A stretch of 64,000 nt of DNA from Yoonia vestfoldensis SKA53. GTDB taxonomy: Bacteria; Pseudomonadota; Alphaproteobacteria; Rhodobacterales; Rhodobacteraceae. Where the stretch lies: NCBI RefSeq assembly GCF_000152785.1, contig NZ_CH672414.1, positions 833,472 to 897,471 of the forward strand. Direction: 5' to 3'. The position numbers and the translations under genes are program-made. Below, in pieces: positions 57,713 to 64,000 of this stretch. Numbering within the stretch: the first letter of the stretch is position 1; each line of letters opens with the position of its first letter. The notes under the pieces were generated by a model. The model was not told the origin of the DNA, searched no databases, and saw only the letters and a list, made by a program, of their open reading frames with translations.

Positions 57713-57803
57713 ATTGTATTGACACAATGTAGCTTGCCGCTACAATAGAACGATACAATGCGCGCCGACGAAAGGTCTATGAAATGATTGTATCGGATAC
57801 AAT
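57713..57803 (+). promoter_or_regulatory. Promoter with four regulator half-sites ahead of MocR-type gene
   Basis: TTGACA (57719-57724) and TACAAT (57741-57746) with a 16-bp spacer form a near-perfect vegetative promoter. Half-sites ATTGTATT (57713-57720), GATACAAT (57752-57759) and the perfect palindrome ATTGTATC-G-GATACAAT (57787-57803, inside the first codons) repeat one box, and TGTAGC/GCTACA (57728-57733, 57739-57744) forms another inverted pair. Autorepression is likely. Confidence 0.65.
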
Positions 57804-59208
57804 TTTCAAATCACCGCTTGGCCTCGCAGGGAAATCGAAATTCAAAGCACTGGCGCAGGCGATCCGTGAAGCAATCTTATCGGGACAATTGGCACCAGAG
57901 GCCAAACTGCCGCCCGTGCGTGATCTGGCCTATCAGATCGGCGTGACACCGGGGACTGTCGCGCGGGCCTATCAGCTGCTGACCGAAGAAGGTCGCCTGA
58001 TCGCGGCTGTCGGGCGCGGCACCTTTGTGGCCCCCGCACAGCGCAGCCTGCGCCCGGCCAGCCCTGCGATTCTGGCGGCGGATGACCGCCTGTCACATGC
58101 CGCCGATGTGGCGCATCTGCTCAGCCCGAAGATGCCGGACATGGGGCAGGGGCAGATGATCCGCGATGCGCTGCACCATCTGGCCGAGACCATGCCGACC
58201 GAACACCTGCTGCGCTATCCTGACCGGCAGACCGATCTGGCCGCGCGCAGGGCTGTTGCGGCCTATCTGGGCGTCGAACGGGTTGGCGCGTTCACGGTTG
58301 ACGACATTGTCACCGCCCATGGCGGGCAAAGTGCTGTCGTGATGATCCTGCAAACCATCCTGCATGGCGCGCGCCCTGTCGTGGCGGTCGATGCGCTGAG
58401 CTATGGCGGCTTTCGCTATGCCGCTGCGATGTGCCGCGCCGATGTGGTGGGCGTGCCCTGGGATGCGGAGGGGCCTGACCCCGCGGCCTTTGAGGCGTTG
58501 ATCAAGGCGCAGAGCGTGCAGGTCTTTTGCACCTCGTCCGAGGTCTGCAACCCGACGGTGCGGCACACGACCCCCGCGCGCCGGACCCAGATCGCACGGA
58601 TCGCGCAGCGGTACGGCGTGCATGTGCTGGATGACGATTGTTGCCGGCTGATGCGCTCGGCACATATCGGGCCCAGCTATCGCGCCTTGCTGCCCGATCT
58701 GGGCTGGCATGTGGTTTCACCGGCAAAATCCATCTCGGCGGCGCTGCGGATCGGGTTTGCGCTGCCCCCGCAGGGCTGGACATCGGCGCTGGTGCGCACC
58801 GCGACCTTCAGTTCCTTTGGGGTGACGCGATTGATGACCGATCTTTATGCCCATATCCTTGCGCAACCCGGGATCGACGCCGTACTGGATGCGGTCAGGG
58901 ACCGGATTGCGCAGGATATCCGTGCGGCCGTCAATGTGCTGGGCATGTACAAGCTCAGCTGGTCAGAGGACGTGCCGTTTGTCTGGCTGGAACTGCCTTT
59001 GGGCTGGCGCAGCGGGGAATTTCTGCAAGCGGCTGATGCCGCGGGCGTGCTGATCAAATCCGCCGATGATTTTGCCCTGCGCGACGGGCGCAGCGTGCAT
59101 GCGGTGCGCATTGCGGTGAACGGGCTGGTGCCGCATCAGACCTTTGTGGACGCGATGCATGTGCTGCGCGATCTGCTGGCCCATCCGCCACAGCGGATTT
59201 CGGTATAG
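57784..59208 (+). CDS. MocR-type PLP-dependent transcriptional regulator
   Basis: 474 residues. An N-terminal GntR winged helix (LAQAIREAILSGQLAPEAKL, LPPVRDLAYQIGVTPGTVAR) is fused to an aminotransferase class I domain with the PLP-lysine site SPAKSISAALRIG. MocR proteins such as GabR and PdxR sense PLP or an amine substrate. The divergent gene encodes a DUF1127 protein, not a PLP enzyme, so the controlled pathway is not evident. Confidence 0.92.
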   Translation: MIVSDTIFKSPLGLAGKSKFKALAQAIREAILSGQLAPEAKLPPVRDLAYQIGVTPGTVARAYQLLTEEGRLIAAVGRGTFVAPAQRSLRPASPAILAADDRLSHAADVAHLLSPKMPDMGQGQMIRDALHHLAETMPTEHLLRYPDRQTDLAARRAVAAYLGVERVGAFTVDDIVTAHGGQSAVVMILQTILHGARPVVAVDALSYGGFRYAAAMCRADVVGVPWDAEGPDPAAFEALIKAQSVQVFCTSSEVCNPTVRHTTPARRTQIARIAQRYGVHVLDDDCCRLMRSAHIGPSYRALLPDLGWHVVSPAKSISAALRIGFALPPQGWTSALVRTATFSSFGVTRLMTDLYAHILAQPGIDAVLDAVRDRIAQDIRAAVNVLGMYKLSWSEDVPFVWLELPLGWRSGEFLQAADAAGVLIKSADDFALRDGRSVHAVRIAVNGLVPHQTFVDAMHVLRDLLAHPPQRISV

Positions 59209-59278
59209 TTTTGTGGGGTATTATGATACCTAATTTGCAAGGCGCTGTTATTGCATGATTATTTCAGATAAACGCCGC

Positions 59279-59306
59279 TTGACGCGCATTTCATGGCGCT
59301 TATAAG
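59279..59306 (+). promoter_or_regulatory. Promoter candidate for rplM-rpsI
   Basis: TTGACG at 59279-59284 and TATAAG at 59301-59306 with a 16-bp spacer, about 54 bp before rplM. It closely resembles the rplU promoter. Confidence 0.6.
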
Positions 59307-59359
59307 CCACCTATCCGAATGACCGTGGCGTTGCGCCACCACAAACCTTCTGGTGAGAT

Positions 59360-59821
59360 ATGAAAACCTTTACCGCTACCCCGGCGGATATCGACAAGAA
59401 ATGGATCCTGATCGACGCTGAAGGCGTTGTTCTGGGCCGTCTTGCCTCGATCATCGCCATGCGCTTGCGCGGCAAGCACAAACCATCTTTCACACCGCAC
59501 ATGGATATGGGCGACAATGTGATCGTGATCAACGCCGAGAAAATCCAGATGACCGGTAACAAGCGCGATGAGCGTTATTACTGGCACACTGGCCACCCCG
59601 GCGGGATCAAGTCCAAGACCAAGGCAGAAATCCTTGAAGGCAAGCACCCCGAGCGCGTGATTGAAAAAGCCGTTCAGCGTATGCTGCCCGGTGGCAAGCT
59701 GTCGCGCCAGCAAATGACCCATCTGCGCATCTTCGCAGGCGCGGAACATGGCATGGAAGCCCAAAAGCCCGAAGTTCTGGATGTCAAATCTATGAACCCG
59801 AAGAATACGAGGACCGCATAA
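59360..59821 (+). CDS. rplM: 50S ribosomal protein L13
   Basis: 153 residues, standard L13 ([40 protein letters not shown]). L13 is an early assembly protein of the large subunit. Stop and rpsI start overlap (TAATG), the usual coupling of this pair. Confidence 0.97.
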   Translation: MKTFTATPADIDKKWILIDAEGVVLGRLASIIAMRLRGKHKPSFTPHMDMGDNVIVINAEKIQMTGNKRDERYYWHTGHPGGIKSKTKAEILEGKHPERVIEKAVQRMLPGGKLSRQQMTHLRIFAGAEHGMEAQKPEVLDVKSMNPKNTRTA

Positions 59822-60312
59822 TGGCCGATCAAGTCAATTCGCTCGAAGAGCTGGGGCAGGTCGCAGAAGGTGTGGAGGCTGTCGTAGCCCCCGTCGCCGC
59901 CCCCCGTGAACCCGTCCGCGATGCGCTGGGTCGGTCCTATGCCACCGGCAAGCGTAAAGATGCGGTTGCCCGCGTCTGGATTCGCCCCGGTTCCGGCAAG
60001 GTCACTGTCAACGGCAAGGAAATGAAGACTTATTTCGCGCGCCCCGTGTTGCAGATGATCCTGGCACAGCCATTCTCGATCGCCGGCGTTGCCGGTCAGT
60101 TCGACGTGGTTGCCACCGTCAAGGGCGGCGGTCTGTCCGGTCAGGCCGGTGCGGTCAAGCATGGCGTGTCCAAGGCGCTGCAGCTTTATGACCCAAGCTT
60201 GCGCCCCGCGCTGAAAGCTGCCGGTTTCCTGACCCGCGACAGCCGCGTCGTGGAACGCAAGAAATACGGCAAGGCCAAGGCGCGCAAGAGCTTCCAGTTC
60301 TCCAAGCGCTAA
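59821..60312 (+). CDS. rpsI: 30S ribosomal protein S9
   Basis: 163 residues. An alphaproteobacterial N-terminal extension of about 35 residues precedes the S9 core ([20 protein letters not shown]) and the C-terminal [16 protein letters not shown] tail that contacts P-site tRNA. Followed by a terminator and then by the foreign segment. Confidence 0.97.
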   Translation: MADQVNSLEELGQVAEGVEAVVAPVAAPREPVRDALGRSYATGKRKDAVARVWIRPGSGKVTVNGKEMKTYFARPVLQMILAQPFSIAGVAGQFDVVATVKGGGLSGQAGAVKHGVSKALQLYDPSLRPALKAAGFLTRDSRVVERKKYGKAKARKSFQFSKR

Positions 60313-60343
60313 CAGCGAACGACATATTTTGTCATATAAAACA

Positions 60344-60373
60344 AAGGGTTGCATATTTTGCAGCCCTTTTTTT
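60344..60373 (+). terminator. Rho-independent terminator after rpsI
   Basis: AAGGGTTGCA (60344-60353) and TGCAGCCCTT (60359-60368) form a stem with one G-T wobble, followed by a T-run to 60373. Confidence 0.85.
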
Positions 60374-60466
60374 GTGCGTAGCAGAATTATAGCAGACGCA
60401 GTGTGTGTTGACGTTATGGTTTAGTGATTTTAGCATATCTGTAGCGTTTCAGGTTGCTATTGGAGT

Positions 60467-61954
60467 GTGCTGTTGGCGTTTTATGAAGATAAAAGAGAGC
60501 ATTACGGTGGTGCGCTTGTGCTGTTTAGGCGCAATCTTGCTGTCGCTGTTCCCAACGCTAAAACGCATAGACAAGCAAATTGGTATATGCGTTTGAAGAT
60601 TGGCGGACGCAAAGGCTATGTGACACGCAGCACGAAACTTACAATTTACGAAGATGCTTATGAATATGCGAAGAGCGAGTTGTTGCGCTTACAGCAGGCA
60701 GCAAAGTTAGGGCATAGTTTAGACGAATACACGTTTGAACAGCATTGGCAGAACTGGTTTGAACGAAATGTAAAGAACGGCACGTGGACAGCGAGTAGGC
60801 AGTATTGGCACGACAAATACGCTGCACGTTATTTTAAGCAGTATTTTAAGAACAAAGACGGCACGAGTATGCTGTTGAACGACATTACGCCAAGTGTTGC
60901 GAGTGGATATTGGGATTGGCGTATTGGTTTTTGGGACAGTGCTGAAGGCAAAGCACTGCAGAAATTCAATCCTAAACGGCGTGATGCTAAAACACGTGGC
61001 ACAAACAATGTACGCAAAGCACCAGCAACGAAAACGCTGATGATGGAACAAAGCGCACTTAATCAAATATTTTTTGATGCGTTTGAGCGTGGACGTTTGC
61101 AGCAAGTGTTTAAGATGCGTGCGCCAGCGAAAAATAGAACACCAGCAAGACGTGCAGGATTTGACGCTGAAGAATATGGCACGCTCACACGCTATCTGCG
61201 CAGTTATAGGGATTGTGTGGGTGTGTTTGCAGACAAGCGTTTGAATACTTGGCACAAGATACAGCGACAGCAGATGTATTACTTTGTGCTGTTTTTGGCG
61301 AACAGTGGACTGCGTGTTGGCGAAGCACGTGAGATGCTGTGGAGTGACATTAAGTTTGATGTGGCTGTTGATGGCAGCGACAGTGTGATTGCAGAAGTGC
61401 GTGTAAGCAAAGACACGAAAAAGGGCGAGGCACGTTTTGTACAAACACAGCCTAACGCCAACAATCTATTAACGCGTTGGCGAGATGCAACGCCGTATAA
61501 CAAGCACAACGACTTGGTGTGGTTTGGGCAAGTGGATGCTGAGACACGTGAAGTGAACAAGTTTGTGGATTTAAACAGAGGTTTTCAGATATTTTTGAGG
61601 CGTGTTCCGTATAACGAACGTGTGGATGGATTGTTGTATGATAGGGACGGCGACAAGCGCAGTTTATACAGTTTGCGGCACACTTACGCGACGCTGCGTT
61701 TGGAAAAGGGTGATGTGAGTATTTACGATTTGGCAATGAATATGGGCTGTAAAGTTGCGCAAATCGAAAATCATTATAGTCACGTGCTTACACAGCAGCG
61801 CAGACACGAAATTACGAAAACAAAGCGAAAGACAGCAGCAGTTGTTGAAGACGTTGTGGATGCAGAAAATGGCTTTGCGCTTGAAGCACTAAAGCGTTTT
61901 AGGCGTGGCGAGTTAAGTGAAGCAGCACTGTTTGAGATAATGAAACTGCCGTAA
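60467..61954 (+). CDS. Tyrosine recombinase/integrase
   Basis: 495 residues. The C-terminal catalytic domain shows Arg in LANSGLRVGEAREMLW, the His-x-x-Arg box in LYSLRHTYATLRL and His-Tyr in IENHYSHVLTQQRRH (the Tyr in NHYSHV). The N-terminal half includes an arm-binding-type region (YGGALVLFRRNLAV) and a SAM-like domain. GTG at 60467 has its GGAG only one base away, so a TTG at 60473 with seven bases spacing may be the true start. Base composition is unlike the core genes. Confidence 0.88.
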   Translation: MLLAFYEDKREHYGGALVLFRRNLAVAVPNAKTHRQANWYMRLKIGGRKGYVTRSTKLTIYEDAYEYAKSELLRLQQAAKLGHSLDEYTFEQHWQNWFERNVKNGTWTASRQYWHDKYAARYFKQYFKNKDGTSMLLNDITPSVASGYWDWRIGFWDSAEGKALQKFNPKRRDAKTRGTNNVRKAPATKTLMMEQSALNQIFFDAFERGRLQQVFKMRAPAKNRTPARRAGFDAEEYGTLTRYLRSYRDCVGVFADKRLNTWHKIQRQQMYYFVLFLANSGLRVGEAREMLWSDIKFDVAVDGSDSVIAEVRVSKDTKKGEARFVQTQPNANNLLTRWRDATPYNKHNDLVWFGQVDAETREVNKFVDLNRGFQIFLRRVPYNERVDGLLYDRDGDKRSLYSLRHTYATLRLEKGDVSIYDLAMNMGCKVAQIENHYSHVLTQQRRHEITKTKRKTAAVVEDVVDAENGFALEALKRFRRGELSEAALFEIMKLP

Positions 61955-62004
61955 TAGGATAATAGTCACATTTTTTACGCGCTGAAGCGATATGGAGATG
62001 AAAA

Positions 62005-62862
62005 ATGGAATTTTTATTAGCTACTGCGCTCCTTGCAAGTATAGTCGCTCTATTAAAAGTAAGAAGAAATTTAGCAAATGCTATCTTTCAAAATTCGAAC
62101 TTAGAGCGCGTAGCAAATCAAGCACGTGCAGCAGACAATGCACTACTTATTTCGGTGCTGTCGCGTGAAATTGCAAATGAGTTGATGGAAAGAGATACAG
62201 ACAAGTACAAGAGAAATTTTGAACGGCTTTATGATAAATGGAACGAGATAAAGGCGAAGGATGTAAAATCGCAGCGAGCATATTCTGAAATAATTACATC
62301 AAAATATAGAAGTTTTCTGGATTTTGATGAAATTGGGACAAAAGCACATGTTCTTTATGCTGACGCTTTTAGTTGGAAGAGTGATGAGGAATTATGGGAG
62401 CTATACGAAAGTATCAGGCTCTACGATGCGCTTAGCTGCGAACTGGATGATGAGTGGCGCTTGCATGGCACTGGCATTTATAAAAATGAATTAGAGCATC
62501 TACACACGTACTGTAAAAAGCTCAGCGACACAAAGTTGATAGCGCACTTGTACAAAGCTCGGGAGCAGTTCGACTTATTGAGAAAATTTAATGTTGAGGA
62601 AAACAATGAAGGTGAGTGGAGGTATCAAACGCAGGATTATAAGTTTAAAAGAGTTGCTGATTTTACTGAAAGTAGATGGGGCGTGTACGTTAAAAATATG
62701 GATAGATATGGAATGTGGGGCTTGTTTGTTGATGAACAACGCGCTTATACAAGCTTTTATGCGGCCGATAAGGATTTTAACGAAGGATATTTGGATTGTT
62801 TGCATATGAGGATTTACGTAGATGCACGCGAGTACAGGGGTGTTGAAAAAGAAACGTTCTAA
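62005..62862 (+). CDS. Hypothetical protein with N-terminal membrane helix
   Basis: 285 residues. MEFLLATALLASIVALLKVR is a single N-terminal membrane anchor, followed by an acidic, tyrosine- and tryptophan-rich cytoplasmic region (ELWELYESIRLYDALSCELD) with no recognised domain. GGAGATGAAAA precedes the ATG. It lies 50 bp after the integrase and may be carried in the same transcript. Confidence 0.7.
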   Translation: MEFLLATALLASIVALLKVRRNLANAIFQNSNLERVANQARAADNALLISVLSREIANELMERDTDKYKRNFERLYDKWNEIKAKDVKSQRAYSEIITSKYRSFLDFDEIGTKAHVLYADAFSWKSDEELWELYESIRLYDALSCELDDEWRLHGTGIYKNELEHLHTYCKKLSDTKLIAHLYKAREQFDLLRKFNVEENNEGEWRYQTQDYKFKRVADFTESRWGVYVKNMDRYGMWGLFVDEQRAYTSFYAADKDFNEGYLDCLHMRIYVDAREYRGVEKETF

Positions 62863-62904
62863 TATGTAGGCGGAAGTTGATAAAGATTTTGAGGAGTGCT
62901 AAAT

Positions 62905-63099
62905 TTAGCTTATTGTATTTTTGCCATCTTTGTTAGCGCCATGCATAAAAATAGCAATTATTAAGAATGCACCTGGCAAAAACAATGCGATTGGAAGCCA
63001 AGCCCACCAACGTCTGCCTTTGTAATGAATGATAATAGATGGCGCGATTAGCCAAATAAAAGCCATAAAAAAAAGCGCAAAAATTTCGTCAATGTTCAT
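62905..63099 (-). CDS. Small two-pass membrane protein
   Basis: 64 residues from the ATG at 63099, chosen for GGAG six bases upstream; a longer reading would overlap the recombinase gene. Two hydrophobic segments (ALFFMAFIWLIAPSIII and WWAWLPIALFLPGAFLIIAI) with a basic loop YKGRR between them. Function unknown; resembles the superinfection-immunity type of small membrane proteins in layout only. Confidence 0.65.
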   Translation of the reverse strand: MNIDEIFALFFMAFIWLIAPSIIIHYKGRRWWAWLPIALFLPGAFLIIAIFMHGANKDGKNTIS

Positions 63100-63127
63100 G
63101 TTCTGCTCCGCAGCGTAATAATTCAAC

Positions 63128-63694
63128 TTACACCAACTCAACAGCGTTTGCCAACTGTTCTGCATTTACGTCAATATATCGCTGTGTTGTTGAAATGCTG
63201 CTGTGCCCAGCAAGTTCTGCAAGCACACGCACCCCAACGCCTTTGTTTGCCAAGCGTGTAATAAACGTGCGCCTGCCGCTGTGCGAACTTGCATCTTTCA
63301 AACTGCACGTTTTATAGATGTTGAGCAGCAGTTGGCACATTGTGTTGGCGCTGAAGAAATTGCCTTTTTGGCTGTAGAACAGTGCTGCTGATGGCGCTGT
63401 GTTGCGTAGGGCAGTGCGATACTGTGCAAGTTGTCTTTGCAGCGTCTTGTTCAAATATACTGTGCGTGTGCATCTGCCCTTTGTCTGTTCAGCAGCAAGC
63501 ACAAAACTGTTTCGCACAGCACCTTGTTCGTCATACACGTCGCCAACACGAAGTGCAGCAAGTTCCTTTGCTCGTAAGCCAGCGTTTATACTGAATACGA
63601 CGATGGTGGTATCACGCGCGTTGTGCTGACGTGTTGCGCAGTAAGCCAACACACGCTTAATCTCTGCGTCTTTCAACGTCTGTGCTTGTCGCAT
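63128..63694 (-). CDS. Compact tyrosine recombinase
   Basis: 188 residues from the ATG at 63694 (AGGA six bases upstream; 63745 is the alternative). It contains only the catalytic domain: Arg in INAGLRAKELAALR, HSGRRTFI and LAGHSSISTTQRYID with the Tyr nucleophile. XerC/XerD-type enzymes have an N-terminal DNA-binding domain that is absent here, so the protein is about two thirds of the normal length, like fimbrial-switch FimB/FimE recombinases. Oriented against the 495-residue integrase. Confidence 0.85.
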   Translation of the reverse strand: MRQAQTLKDAEIKRVLAYCATRQHNARDTTIVVFSINAGLRAKELAALRVGDVYDEQGAVRNSFVLAAEQTKGRCTRTVYLNKTLQRQLAQYRTALRNTAPSAALFYSQKGNFFSANTMCQLLLNIYKTCSLKDASSHSGRRTFITRLANKGVGVRVLAELAGHSSISTTQRYIDVNAEQLANAVELV

Positions 63695-64000
63695 TGTTTG
63701 TCCTAAATATGTTGTTTTCCGTGTGTTTATTATATTTTCTGACATTGTGTTTGGACAACGATTGATTTGAAAAAATTGAATTGTTCGATTTCAATTGGTT
63801 AAAGCAGAATATCATATAATACTAATAGTATGACATTCTCGTTTATTTGCAGTGTGTTGTGTCTAAACAGTGTGTTTGAACCTACTGTTTTGTTTGAGTG
63901 TGTTTGAAATACTGTGTTGTAAGCAATACGAAACACTACGCCGTCCCCAAGCAAACGGCGTGTGCTGTCGTCTAAACTGTCTCTGCTAACTTCAGTCTGC
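63695..64000. other. Repeat-rich non-coding end of window
   Basis: About 300 AT-rich bases without a gene. An inverted pair ATACT-AAT-AGTAT lies at 63819-63831, and the decamer TGTGTTTGAA repeats at 63871-63880 and 63899-63908 among several TGTGTT variants. These look like protein-binding sites, perhaps for the compact recombinase. Confidence 0.5.

Larger units (their letters stand above)
60374..64000. mobile_element. AT-rich foreign segment, left end only
   Basis: From just after the rpsI terminator the base composition and codon choice change abruptly to AT-rich, with long runs of AAC, ACG, TTT and GCA codons. The genes are two tyrosine recombinases facing each other and unknown proteins. 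The far end is outside the window and no attachment repeat can be identified from one side. Confidence 0.75.

Overview
The window looks like a chromosome segment of a roseobacter-type alphaproteobacterium (Rhodobacterales). The support is gene content and order: chpT, obgE-proB-proA, olsB-olsA, trmJ-ctaA-M32 peptidase, rplM-rpsI, a long rplU, GC-rich codon use and a CtrA-type site. I cannot name the genus from the sequence alone.

Layout. 1-7.8 kb is core chromosome: the start of a metallo-hydrolase gene, a sensor kinase, then a complete Anbu operon (ATP-grasp, alpha-E, transglutaminase-like protease, proteasome-like Anbu), then a convergent Old-Yellow-Enzyme/FAD demethylase-type oxidoreductase. 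7949-42134 is a genomic island of about 34 kb inserted at the 3' end of a tRNA-Ser(CGA) gene. A 19-bp direct repeat marks both ends and a tyrosine integrase lies next to the tRNA. 42.3-60.3 kb returns to core housekeeping genes. From about 60.4 kb to the window end there is a second, visibly AT-richer foreign segment with two unrelated tyrosine recombinases, which continues beyond the window.

The tRNA-Ser island is a defence island. It carries an AbiH-family gene at its left end and then, read leftward from 33.1 kb, one tightly packed gene run: a BrxR/CapW-type WYL repressor, a 1757-residue DUF1998 helicase, a DrmD-like SNF2 helicase, a 1451-residue Eco57I-type adenine methylase, an HNH endonuclease, a small protein with a HEPN-type Rx4H motif, an 1818-residue DUF4011 helicase with a Vsr-like nuclease end, a DUF262-AlbA_2 fusion, and a protein of unknown function. 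The first four resemble class 1 DISARM. However, the separate DrmA and DrmB appear as one polypeptide, no phospholipase-D nuclease (DrmC) is present, and HNH and HEPN candidates occupy its place. This is the best candidate for an undescribed or under-described system. A perfect inverted repeat just upstream of the repressor gene is its probable operator. The right part of the island holds unknown genes, a three-hairpin repeat array, a serine recombinase with its own inverted repeats, and decayed IS66 and IS3 transposase remnants.

Regulatory signals worth noting in the core are a perfect CtrA consensus site at the olsB start codon, two genes downstream of chpT (the CtrA phosphotransferase), and a near-consensus promoter with repeated ATTGTATC/GATACAAT boxes in front of a MocR-type regulator.
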